Positions 23,126 to 35,110 of a DNA stretch of 64,000 nt are shown piece by piece. Every line of letters starts with the position of its first letter. Position 1 is the first letter of the stretch. The translations under genes and the position numbers were made by a program. The notes under the pieces are model-generated. The model ran no database searches. It saw only the letters and a list, made by a program, of their open reading frames with translations, and had not been told where the DNA came from. The DNA is from Mixophyes australis (lineage: Eukaryota > Chordata > Amphibia > Anura > Limnodynastidae): positions 188,665,850 through 188,729,849 of the forward strand of contig JAVHZZ010000006.1 of NCBI GenBank assembly GCA_036250195.1, read 5' to 3'.

Positions 23126-25378
23126 TAGGAACACAACATCAATGAGATGACATACAGAAACTCAGATTTGGATATTCCAGCATCTCTTGAGTTACATTTG
23201 CATTCCAGTCTCACTCACCTCACTTCTTTGAAAGCTCACTATGAGATGAAGATTGATTTGGCAAAATTGACTTGGAAAGTGAAAAAAAAAAACTTTTAAT
23301 TACTCTGGAGTAGATTTTAAAAGTGCAAGGTGTTCTGTTTATTTTGGAGTTGTAGTCAGGTATCACACAACCGTTAAACTATGATGTGTGTTATACACTA
23401 CTGTACTGCAAAGTTAAGCCTGCTATAAAAGGATTACATCAAACAAATACAACACTTACCTTTAAAGGAAATGTTAGATTTGCAAACCTTGCATTGCATT
23501 TATTTTCAATGTTTCTGCACCTCTTTAAAGGTAAGTAAAGAGAAACTAATAGAACAACTATTTAATATTTAGGGGGATTACATTAGCCGCGAGGTGACAT
23601 TGCTGGCCAGTATGGTACAGAATCTCCTCTCCTTTTCTCATTGCATCTTTATGGGATGCGAAGGTAAATTTGAGAAAAAACATTAAGGCGATATGTCTCC
23701 ATAGACACTATCTTCACAGATAATTGAATTTTTCCCTAAATATATCAAAGATTTTATATTTGTAGGCTACAAAATATGCTTGAAGTAACTGAAGTTTTTA
23801 TACTTAACAAGATATGTCCATCATGCTGTCCTTCACCTGATTACAGCAGACAGCAATATTAGGAGGAAAATGCTATTCAATCTGCTGTAGAATTATGTGA
23901 GTGGCAGACTTCAGGGGCAGACCGCAAGGTGTTGGATGGGGGGTAGCGGCTCTGACACCCGGCCATGCCAGTTAATTCACTACACAGGCCCCCATTCTAC
24001 TTTTCTGTTTTCCAGTGGGGATGGACACTTATTGACCCATCCTTCAAAACTTAGCTCTGGGGCCCAGCGAATGTGTATTACACCCCTGGCAAGCTTGCAG
24101 TCTTGCTCTGCAGAAATGCACTGTGTGGATTGGTAGCTTTACCTGCTCTTTAAGGAAGAACATATTGAAAATAAAAAGTGAGTATTTCAAATCTTACATC
24201 CCCTTTAAATGATATGGTCAGTAGTGTTGTGGCGAGAGCAGGCTATTAGGTTAATTGTAATTAAAGGCTAAGTCCACTTGGCATCCCATCTCACCAGAAC
24301 AACTTATATTGACAGTGTATGGAACTTTATATGACCACATCAATGTTATGTGTCTAAGTGTTATAAAGTATACCAGTTCACTCTTCTTACATGTCAACAG
24401 GTAGGTTCTCTAGGCACCTTTGTAATGTGTGCCATGGCCACTAAAAGAGCTGTTGTCACTTGGGCACATTGGTATCGATTGGCCACATTTCACAGGAAGT
24501 ACCGGTCAGCTGATTGCATGATTTCACCAAAAACAGTCTAGAAAGGGTTAAATTGTGAGGTAGTTCCAGATGCCCAGACACCAGGGTAATCATGCTTCTA
24601 TGTATAGACAAGTGGACCTCCATTACTGCCAAGCAAACTTCCTAGAGCCCAGCACAGCAGAGGGCCTGCTGACTATTTGAAGGATAAGTGGGAGCCAGGC
24701 GACAGCCCCTTGACAAAATAGGTCAGAATATGGTGAGACTTCTTTATGTAACACCTTACCTGTGGAAAGCCCCAACACCATAGTAACTGGACTGGTGATA
24801 AAAAGAGGCCTCTCCCCAATAATATCTGTCTTATGTTTAGACAGTGCTGACAAGTGGTTATTGCTCCTGTTGGACTGGTCTAGAATCACTGGAAGGAACT
24901 GTGTATCGTAACTGCAAGCCTCCACAGACTTTGATATTCTGTGTGCCTGCAAAAAGCAGGGTGACATTGAACTTGGTCCCTGCCTTGCTGACAAAAGAGT
25001 GAAAAGGATCAATAACCATCAGCATGATTAGCACTCCAGGACCAGTGATTATAGCTCTGTTAGAATAGGGTCGTCTATGGGGTTGGAGTTCTAACCACCC
25101 TGGTACTTGTTCATGTGAATGGGCTTTAATTATTCCAGTGTGTTATACAATAAAAGTACATTACATTATCCAGTTACTTGCCTAGGTGATTTTGTACCGA
25201 CAGTGTTGCCGGGTACATCAGACTGGTACATAAATCTGCCTATGGGCAAACCAAACAGTTGGTAAAAGAGTTAAAAATTTACCTGGTATCATCACAAATA
25301 CCACTGCTCTTGATTTGCTTTTTAAAAGTTTACTTTTTGAAATGTGTCTGCACTGGGGATGATAATCTGACTTTGTGC
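23126..25378. other. Gene-free stretch
   Basis: No exon or complete mobile element was recognised. A possible hAT-like fragment with a CAGGGGCAGACCGC start lies near 23911, without a matching right end. Open frames here are short and show no family features. Confidence 0.45.
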
Positions 25379-25386
25379 CCCTATGA

Positions 25387-25999
25387 CAGGGATCAGGTAA
25401 CTTTTTTACCTTTAACCCCCAAATATATTTAGATACGCCGACGTTACCCCCTTGATTTGAAAAGAAGGAAATCATATATTATTAATTATTGAAATTCAAA
25501 ATGTTATTGAATCTATTCAAAATTTCTTTGAAAGCTTCAACTTTGCTTCATGATGTTGCTTCATTTTTGATACAAGAGCATCAATTTTGGGGCATTTTGA
25601 TGTCAGTGCAATTTGGATACAGTCTTCAGCATCCAATCGATTTCCTGCTTTGTTTTTATGTTCGTTAGAGTGGAAAATCTTTGTTTGCAAAGGTAGGTTA
25701 TTGCAAAAGGCAGCAACTTTTTGACTGCATCCTCATGTGCAATTTTGAATGCCTTTGCAGCTGTTGACATCCAAAAATATGACAGATCTGCTTTGTTTTC
25801 AAATGCAACACGTGCTTCATTATTGCATTGAAGCTCAAGAAGTGCCTCTGCCAACCCTGGAGGCTCTTCTGGTACAACAGCAATTTCACATTTAAAGGGG
25901 TCTACAATCCAACTGACAGCATGTGAATCGGCAGCATTACCCCCAGGAATTTCATTTTTACCCCATTTGGGGTAATTTACCCCTGTTCCCTGACCACTG
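25387..25999 (-). pseudogene. hAT relic with transposase C-terminus, perfect 8-bp TSD
   Basis: Termini CAGGGATCAGG (25387) and the complement of CAGTGGTCAGG (to 25999) are imperfect inverted repeats. The 8-bp duplication CCCTATGA is identical at 25379-25386 and 26000-26007. On the minus strand, about 25950 to 25510 encodes a hAT dimerisation region of the ZBED5/SCAND3-like Charlie type. It includes LLPFAITYLCKQRFSTL, then IKTKQ, and after a frameshift near 25634 GNRLDAED and CPKIDALVSKMKQ up to a stop. The N-terminal and catalytic parts are missing, so this is an internally deleted copy that once could be mobilised only in trans. Confidence 0.9.
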
Positions 26000-26566
26000 C
26001 CCTATGAGGTTCTGAATGAAATTTTGAGATGCATACTCATCAGTATTAATTCAGGTTATAAAATGTAGTTGTATTATGTTAACGACTACAGAGTGACTAC
26101 CTAAAGACCGCCTGCTTTAACACCTTTAATATGCCACTGTGCTCCTATATTTGGTTGACTCATGTATTTATTATGTCTCAATTCTACTGAGGAGAGGGCA
26201 TTTATTTTAGGTTTCTATTTATACCCCATTTGGGCTGTCACTGAGATATATAAAGTGTGATAAAAGTCACATAGATATTTTAAAAGCTATTTTTAAACGT
26301 CATTTAATGAGTATTTAGTCAACTGTATTTTCCATCTGAGGGAGGACTGGAATGGTGTTTAACATTGGTGTGTATCATGCTATCTTTCCGAAGCAAACAG
26401 CTGCAGAAAAAGAAGAATTTATTACCGTGTTTGTCCAAGACGGACACATAAAGATTTCATTCCTTTGGACAGCCAAGTGACCTAATGACAGTTTAAAAGG
26501 TTACACCATGCTTAGCCAATTCAAGTTTCTCCACTTCTTGGTGGAAATACAGTACTCAGCAGGCTT

Positions 26567-26804
26567 TGGCCCCCGGTGACTTAATGACGCAAACGCATCA
26601 TTTGACAGCGGGGGCGGGGCCAAACGCCGCGATTCATCGGGAATCGCTGTGTTTGGGACCTAATTCTGCCCACTTCACTAGGAAGTGGGGCACTTCCTAG
26701 TGAAGTGGGCATATCCGGGAGATTTCCACACTCTCCCGGGAGTCCGTGAGACTCTCACAAAATGAGGGAGTCTCCTGGACATTCCGGGAGAGTTGGCAAG
26801 TATG
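26567..26804 (-). mobile_element. Truncated hAT MITE of the CATACTTGCCAA family
   Basis: The right end GGGAGAGTTGGCAAGTATG matches the termini at 39279, 55860 and 58222. Internally it shares GCGGGGGCGGGGCCAAAC, GCGATTC..GGGAATCGC and GTGAAGTGGGCA with the 58222 copy in reverse complement. The left end is missing, so no target duplication can be checked. Confidence 0.85.
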
Positions 26805-28315
26805 GCATAAGCCGTTAAGGTGTCCAACACAGGATGCACATCCCATAGAGAGACCATACTGGTATAGGCAGGTTAATAATAATTATATTCCTTGGGCCCA
26901 CACGCACCATTTTGCTTTTTCTGCAGGTAAGCCATGGCAAAAAAAAAGTATTTTCAACTTCCTTATTAAATAACACTTCTACAAATGTGTTAACAGGGGT
27001 GTTTTAATTTTTTATTCATTGAATAACCTTAGCTTCATGTCGGATCTATAAAAAATAAACCAACAGATCAAGTGCCTAGGAAATGGGGGTGTCTGTGGTA
27101 ACAATAGTAATTGGACCCCGAGGTACTAAGGACCCAGTAGACAGACCCATACGAAATGAATGATCAGGGTTGCTTATTTTTTAGTTCTTTCTTTGGACAC
27201 TGCAGTACCAATATGATCTACTTAGCAGTTCATTTTTAAGTGATTACATCACCGCACAGTGATCCCATTAGAATCCAAGAATACAGAGGCTACGATATCT
27301 ACCACGATTTCTACAGTGTAGTAAAAAGCTGTAGTAAAAAAATGTATTATATGAAATCCATATTTATAAAACAAAAAAGACTGTAGTCACAGATAAATGT
27401 CCCTCTAGCAGCATCTTACATTTACTGTTTAATGTTTCACCTGTTGAAAAAATATATAAACAGTTCTAGTTTTATATAAATGACCCACTGTGTATAGAAC
27501 TCAACTTTTTCAAAAATGCTGCTGTCTAACACAGCTAGTCTGCAGATTATTGTGTATTTCATAATTGTTCCCTGATGCAGGAGTTGGCTGGGCTGGGGGG
27601 CAGGGGAGCATATTTGGCTGGGCTGGTCGCATAGTTGGCTACCTTTGTCTGGGTCACTGGGCTACCTGCTTTTGGTTTCCCTTTGAAATGTTCCTAATAG
27701 GCTGCTGAGCTGAATCGCCAAGACACACCAGCCCCTGCCCTTTTCTAGAACAGTAGAAGAAAATAAGAAACACGGACTGCCTGCAGCATGACACACAGCT
27801 ATTAACTGTAATGCGATAACTGTTGGAGTAGTGTGAATGCTGCGTACTGCAAATGCTGCACAGTATTTACCCTACATATATCAGATCTGGATAACAGGAT
27901 CTTATACAAGACAATGGTTGGGTTATTGCTATTGCTAGATGAAATATAAAAGAAAGTTATATAAACATAATATTTGTAGATCCAAACATAAATATAAAAA
28001 AAACTGTAATACTTATTTTCTATTAGTTTAAATTTTCAAAACAACAAGTGAGCACATAAACTATGCTACCGGTTTATAAGTAAAAGCCACAACTTAGTCA
28101 AATATATATTATTTTCCTTGAATCCACAGTGGGTTTTACTTTATCACATACTTTGGTAGTTTATGTTCCCTTAACCAGTTTTAGGGAAGGTACTACCTTG
28201 TTTAAAGGAAACATTGAATCAATATCTAGCCTATTAATTCATTAGAAACTTGTGACATCACTGAGGCATGAGACACAAATCACCTCATACCCCGGTGTTG
28301 TCATCATGAACATCA
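26805..28315. other. Gene-free stretch
   Basis: Only a short dispersed repeat was noticed: TTTGAAATGTTCCTAATAGGCTGCTGAG (27682) recurs with small changes near 40870. No exon or RNA gene was recognised. Confidence 0.45.
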
Positions 28316-28323
28316 GCTAAGCC

Positions 28324-28727
28324 CAGGGCCGGATTAAGGGAATGGAGGCCCCTGGGCTAAGGGGGCCTCCATTCCCCCGTGAGGGCCCCCCCCCATGATC
28401 CGAGCTGCCCCCTCCCCTCCCCCTCGTGATCCGAGCCGCCCCCAAGGCACTTACCTCTTTCTCCTGGCATTGTGGTCCTTCCCCGGCCCGCTGTACGCTC
28501 TTTACTGAAGAGATCTTGTGAGAGTGAGACTCACGAGATCTCCTCAGTAAGGAGACTACAGCGCGCCGGGGAAGGACCGCAGTGAAAGTGCTCAGCAGCA
28601 TTGATCGGGCCGGGGGCGCCCCCGCCCCCGACCGATCAATTATGCTGTTGAGCACTTTCAAGGGCCCCCTGGATGCCCGAGGCCCCTGGGCTGTAGCCCA
28701 GTTAGCCCTATGGTTAATTCGGCCCTG
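28324..28727. mobile_element. 404-bp hAT MITE with perfect 8-bp TSD
   Basis: It begins CAGGGCCGGATTAAGG and ends TTAATTCGGCCCTG. The 8-bp duplication GCTAAGCC is identical at 28316-28323 and 28728-28735. The GC-rich interior is itself partly palindromic: CTCACGAGATCT and GGGCGCC arms are centred near 28530 and 28618. It causes overlapping open frames on both strands that are not genes. Confidence 0.93.
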
Positions 28728-28827
28728 GCTAAGCCCACAAAATGGCTTCTTTAAATGGGAATATGTGTCATTACCCACCAAACTATCACTAAACGGACTT
28801 CATTGATTTGAATAAAGTGCACACTCA

Positions 28828-29198
28828 GGGCCTCATTTAGAGTCAGACGCAATGTGCGTCTAAGACGTACATGCAAGAGCAGGAGTGGGAGTGTGCCGCA
28901 GCTTGGGAGGGTATTACGAGAGGCATACAACCACAGTTACATCCCACTCGTAATACCCTACCGAGCTGCGACCAGTTCCCGCAGCTAGCTAACTACTTGC
29001 GCCACCTAATTCCTGACGCAATTTTTCAGTCTTTTTTGACGTGTGTTCCGTCTGCATCTTGATCCGTCTAGGGTTGTTTTTGCGGGTAAATGCCAATAGT
29101 ATCTACATACGGAACTGTTGCTTACTGCGCATGCGCATCAGTGGAAATGTGCACAATGCGCCTGAGATGAACTTTGCGTCCGCCTCTAAATGAGGCCC
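28828..29198. mobile_element. 371-bp MITE with 3-bp TSD (PIF/Harbinger-like)
   Basis: Exact 15-bp inverted ends GGGCCTCATTTAGAG and CTCTAAATGAGGCCC are flanked by TCA on both sides (28825-28827 and 29199-29201). A 3-bp duplication is characteristic of the PIF/Harbinger superfamily. Subterminal GACGCAA motifs are shared in inverted order. No coding capacity. Confidence 0.85.
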
Positions 29199-29203
29199 TC
29201 AAT

Positions 29204-29376
29204 GGGGCATATTTACTAAACTGTGGGTTTGAAAAAGTGGAGGTGTTGCCTCTAGCAACCAATCAAATTCTAGCTGTCATTTATTTAGTACATTCTACAT
29301 GACAGCTAGAATCTGATTGGTTGATATAGGCAACATCTCCACTTTTTCAAATCTGGAGTTTATTAGATATACCCCC
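29204..29376. mobile_element. Foldback MITE, same family as 13071
   Basis: It is palindromic from GGGGCATATTTACTAAAC to GTTTATTAGATATACCCCC. The inverted arms contain GGGTTTGAAAAAGTGG and AGCAACCAATCAAATTCTAGC. It lies 5 bp after the 28828 MITE. Flanks CAAT and ATTG continue the palindrome, so the exact end is uncertain. Confidence 0.85.
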
Positions 29377-30439
29377 ATTGTACAAAGGTGCTACCTTCCT
29401 CCATTGCATGAGACCATTAGATATTTATATAAAACTAATACTTAATACCACTTTCTGAGAAAAGTGCTCCTGGACCAAATAAATTATAGTGTTATAAAAC
29501 CACAGTGCCCCACCACCCAGTTCTGCCCCCTCCTTCAACACTGACTAATCCTATAGGGCTATATTTATATAAACAGATGCACAAGAAAATAGTACTGTAA
29601 CATGCATCATCAAATAAGAAACTTGCTTTATTTTTCGAAGTTGCGGTAGAAAAATATCATTTGCAATACAATCGGCTTCAGTGATTTACAGCACCTTTTT
29701 AATGTGCACTATTTCCGGAAAAGTCCACAGCACATCCCTATTTATCATTATTATGTCTATAATACTATCTCTAAAACAGTATTTATTATGCATTTTATTT
29801 TAGTATATAGTCAATATTTATTGAACAATGGAAATATGTAGTAATAATGTATTTAATATATAAGGTAGGATATTAATATCAGAATACATGATGTCATGGG
29901 CCCAGTCAGACTGTATGCTAGGGACATAAGTATAAGCAATGATGGGGTTTCCAGTGTTGGACAAACTAAGATTTCACTTAATTTTTTATATTATTTAGTA
30001 ATAGTCACTATAGTAGATTTGGAGTACCAGTGGTGAGTCATGTGTAATGAAATACAAGTACCAACATAACGACATGGGGCTTTTAGTTCACAACAGCTAA
30101 AGCATCATAGCTTGCTTATGCTCTATACCATAGATGTTTTTCTTATTGCCAGTACTGTGGAAGTTACAACCTCTTGAGGGACATTGATAGATATGTTACC
30201 TTTAGAAACCAGGCGTTTGCTATTATTTTCTACATATGATACATTACAGCAACTTTTGTGCACCAGATTTAATTTCTATCCCTCTCTTTAATTTACCATC
30301 TGTGGTTTTCCATAATTACACTGAGTTAGAGAATATGCTGGACTGCAGCATCATTTTTTTATGTTTATATTATGGATAACAGTAACACCAGCAAGTACAA
30401 ATACATACATAAATGGATACTCTCACACTGTAAATGTGT
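29377..30439. other. AT-rich 5' flank of dlx4
   Basis: No recognised element or exon. It precedes the more complex sequence next to dlx4 exon 1 and may hold regulatory DNA, but nothing specific can be supported. Confidence 0.4.
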
Positions 30440-30831
30440 ACATAGTTAATTCTTTGCAGAAAATGTTCCTCCTTCCTTCATGTCGTCCTCTCTTGTTGAT
30501 CAGACTGCTGGAGCAAGTTGTAACCTGCAGAACAGCTCAGGTTGTTGTGAGCAGTTTTCATTTAAACAGCTGCCTGCACCAAGAGATAATTATATTAATG
30601 AGGGTATCCCTGGGGAGAATCGGTGACATCAGGAGTAGTGCCTACCCATTACGATTTGGGGGGCGGGTCCCGGAGTTTGGTAGAGCTTACTTCCAGATGC
30701 ATTTGGCAATTGACAGGATAGTAACGTTTGGCTAAGTTTCTGGTGGCTGAAGAAGGCATGAAATGGAGGATGACTATGGATCACCACCAGGTTTGACATA
30801 AACTTGGACCGACTGATCACTAAAGTTAGAC
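30440..30831 (+). promoter_or_regulatory. dlx4: Proximal promoter and 5' UTR candidate of dlx4
   Basis: This higher-complexity, repeat-free segment immediately precedes the dlx4 start codon. A homeodomain-type site TAATTA is at 30587-30592 and a GC box GGGGCGGG is at 30660-30667. No TATA box is obvious near them. A 12-codon upstream open frame (ATG at 30758, stop ending at 30796) lies in a different frame from dlx4 and could reduce translation if it is transcribed. The transcription start cannot be placed from sequence alone. Confidence 0.5.
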
Positions 30832-31144
30832 ATGACCTCTATTACCGATACTTTCTTGGACCCATCTAAAGCTGCTTTCCTAGAGTTCAGCCATGGACCA
30901 GCATCTTCTCCTCAAACGCGACAGCACTCTCCAGTTTTGGCACATGGACATTACCCATTGCATGGCTTCCACCCCACTGGACATGAGGGTCTGTTTTCTC
31001 CAGGGGCATCAGTCTATGGAGGCAGGTCATTATACCCCTATTCATCGTCTTCAACCAATCACCATCACAACGGAAGCCCCTACCTAGACTATCAGCATTA
31101 CAGTAACACAATTAGCCATGGTGGGAGACATCATGAAGACCTCG
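30832..31144 (+). CDS. dlx4: dlx4 exon 1 (coding part)
   Basis: It encodes residues 1-104 plus one base of codon 105. The ATG at 30832 has G at -3. Upstream ATGs near 30758-30778 are out of frame with dlx4 or closed by a stop. The conserved motif [12 protein letters not shown] starts at residue 8. Residues 37-103 are rich in His, Tyr, Ser and Gly. The donor is CTCG/GTAAGT at 31144/31145, a consensus site, leaving phase 1. Confidence 0.92.
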
Positions 31145-32893
31145 GTAAGTTGAACCCAATTATCAAGGGCAGAATAATGTATTTCTGTTCTGAGGGGCGC
31201 TTTAATGACATTTACCGTGCACCTTGTACCCCCCTTCTTTAAATATGTAGCCCACCTTTTCGCATACGTTATTCCATGGGATCATTGGCCCGTACTTTTT
31301 GGAATACATTCTAATTCTAAACTCCATGATTACCTTATGTCGTTACCTTGTATCGATATGTCTGTGCTGTGTGCTGTGTGTTACACATGCTAAATGTAGA
31401 TATGCTATATCAAATCAAATTCATCAAATTGTATAATGAGTCTTAAAAAATTCTGTTATGTAAATGGAGGGCATGAAAAAAGTTTTTAAAATAATGGGCA
31501 GTGATGTGTACTCGGTTTTACCAAAAATACAACACCCAATTCATTATTTATTTATTGATCCTGTGGATTACTTGGTTGCAAATATCTACTGACTGCATGT
31601 CTGCACTTTTATAGTTAACATCAGTTTGTTTCCTCGCTCCCTATTTATGAAACACGGGGCATAGTGACACCTCGGGTTATAGAGGTATCGCAGAGTCCTG
31701 CTGACTATGTATTCACGTGTTTATTTGTATATGTGCATATTAATTATGTGCTGACAGGACGAGTTATACAGCTGCAGAAGAGAACCAACCTGGGAGTTGT
31801 AGTCCTGGAAAATCTTACTTGCTAAAAATCAGACCTCAAATAAAAGGATCCACTAGATCGGGCACGAGCCCGGTTTCTACTGTGGATAAATCCATAGGCA
31901 CAGGGATCACATTGCAGATGATACCTATTGTTTGCAGGGCAGGGTAGAGTAACAAACTATCAAGATTAGGAGAAACGCTACATAGATTATAACTGTAGCT
32001 CCACCATGTAAGGACATTTACCTAACAGTAAAACGCTAATCATATACATTTGTATATTTTGCACATATGTGTATAACTAAAAATTAATTTTACCCTATTG
32101 AAATCTACATACATTATATATGTTTTAATAATACCATAATTATTCCACTTGATAAACATAGAACAAAATGCAAAGTGCTCATGATTGAACAATACTAAAG
32201 CAAACACAGATATATATGATCTCTACCTGCCATTATTTGTACTGTACACACATTGTTTACTACATCTATTTATATAATTGCTCATAAAGTAGCAGAGAGC
32301 CTTAATTAGTCGCGGTCCATGTATTTTGTGCTCGTTGTGTTGATGTATAAATTCTCCTATAGCTCCTTTTAAAATCTCTGCACTGGGGGCTATAGTTATA
32401 AGGAATTGGTCATATATGAGAATGACACAAACGAAAAGCACATGCTTAGAAAAATGACAAAAATAGACATATATTAAAATGGGATAAAGATAAAACGTTA
32501 TTTTTATAAATAGGCTTTGTTTTGCTATAGACTATTTTATTGGAATTCTATTTGAAATTGAACAGCTATATCTGCATAAATATTATTTATATGTAATACA
32601 TGTTTTATATATCTATGTGTATTTGCACATTATTATGGGAAAAAATTGATATATAATAAATTTGCCTACTTGGTATGATCATAGCAGTATCTCAAATTAT
32701 ACAGTTTTTTTTAATGAGTACAACTTTAAATATACTATTACAATGTTTTAAATGTTATTACAATTATTACTTATTATATATAGATGTCAGCAATTATTCT
32801 AATTATGGTACATATATATTTAGCAGAAGATAACAATAAATAAACAATTCTACTATATCAGTCTTTAGAACTTGAAATGATATGGTGCTAAGG

Positions 32894-32967
<74 letters not shown>

Positions 32968-35056
32968 GTTTATCTGTCTGTTTATTTATAAGAAATAATC
33001 ACAAATAGGGGTTTTTTTTTGCAACTCATCCATGACGGTTTACTGATGCTTTCTCTGTTCCCTCCTCTCATCCATATGAAAACATCAATAGATAGAAAGT
33101 GTCAAATAAAGAGAACTGAGGAGTGTTGTGAAGATAGTAGATATAGCTATCATATTCTTTGATTATACCCTTGTATAATAAAAATCATTATGGAATGCTG
33201 TGCCCTTGTGAAATACATTTTATTACTGTTTTTTTATTTGCAGGCTAATTGCAGGTAATTAGAGGGAAAATACGCTTTTAAATAGGTAGTGTTTACTTTC
33301 ATTTTAAATGGTTTTCCAAAAATGATTGGTGCAATCTATTTAATATTTAGAACCAACTTTATTGGCATATGCATTTATGCATTGGAGACACGCAGGGTGT
33401 CTATCAATACATTAGGAACCAATGACATCACTGAAGTCCAATGATGTCACTGAACAGTCCACATTTTTCTAGGGCAAACACAAATTTTGGCAGCCAGAGG
33501 GAACGGAGGTACTAGATTAGCAGACGTATATGGTGTAATGGGGAAAAGGTGGGACATATTATGGGAGGATTTTTTGGGGAGGGGGGTACATGTGTTCTCA
33601 GCACGTAGATAGACTGCAGTCACTTATTTGAAAACATTGAAAAATAAATTCCAAAAACACCTTTCTGATGAGCTGGTTCGTCTAAGTATATCATGTACTA
33701 TATTGTCTGTTTTTGGGATTTGTTTGGGATTGTTTTAAGGTTTATTTTAAATAGTCTTCATCAATAACTTTTATGATAATTAAACCCTGAGAATTTCATC
33801 AAATGTATAGAATAAATGGATCCACACGGTGTGTTTGGGCTATACAGGAAAATTGTAGATTTTACATTTAGAAAAAAAAAGGTTCCAAACCAGGTACAAT
33901 CCCAGTAAATTAGGAATAGTTGGCACAATTCTATCCTAATTATTATTGTTTCCACCCACAAATGTCAGTCTCCGTGTGCGTAGATGACAGATATCCATCA
34001 GTTTTATAGGGTGCAGTAATTGATAAGAAATACCATAAATTACACAAAGGTCTTTTTATTGGATCTTTTTCATTATTATTTCTATTTATTAAGCAACTGA
34101 CTCATTAACTTCACTAGTGAATTAATATTATAGTATACACAGCAGGCTTTATACTTCAGTAAGCCACAGGAGCCACATCTCTATCTTCATTGGAATGTAC
34201 AGCAGAATGCTTACCCCAAATTCACTTTATTCTTGCCAAAGTCATGCTTGCACCACTGAGGTTTAATAGGGAACTTTTCGGTGACTTTTTAGCCCTGGTA
34301 TAACTTCCCAAATTCTGTTATTATGATCTACCACTGTGTCAATCAGTAAAATACGTCCCAGAGTACTTACAAAATAGACTATAGGGCAGCAGAGTGGCTT
34401 AGTGGTTAGCACTTCTGCCTCACAGCACTAGGGTCATAAATTTGATTCCTGACCATGGGCTTATCTGTGTGGAGTTTGTATGTTCTCCCCGTGTGTCTGT
34501 GTGTGTGGATGTTAGGGAATTTAGACTGTAAACTCTACTGGAGTAGGGATTGATGTGAGTGAGTTCTCTGTACAGCGCTGCAGAATTAGTGGTGCTATAT
34601 AAATAAATGATGATAATGACTACACCCATTTGGTTTGCAACCTCTATTTTGACAAAGTGTGCACCAAGGTGTGATGGCAAAGACTCTCTATTTAGTATGC
34701 ACGGAAGGATTAACTGTATATGAATTCTGCTGGTAGTCTATGCCAGTGTTTCTTAAATACCCCTAACAGTGCATGTTTTCCATATCTCATTGCTTTAACA
34801 CAGGTCTATGCATTACTGACTGACACATTGTAACAGATCCAGAGGTGGTCCTAATTATTCCCTTGCCCCCTGTAAAACCTGCACTGTTATTGGTCCTGAG
34901 GACTGGGTTTAATAAACACTGGTCTATACCATGTTTCAAATATACTTTCTGTAAAAATGACAGTAGTTTAAATATGTGTATATAAAAAATATATGCATAT
35001 CTATATGCCATTCACTTATATCTTCCATACCATCACCTCTAAATTTCCACTTATGT

Positions 35057-35110
<54 letters not shown>

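Noticed and set aside
28317..28781. 154-codon minus-strand open frame
   Set aside because: It coincides with the 404-bp hAT MITE, whose GC-rich palindromic interior is open on both strands.
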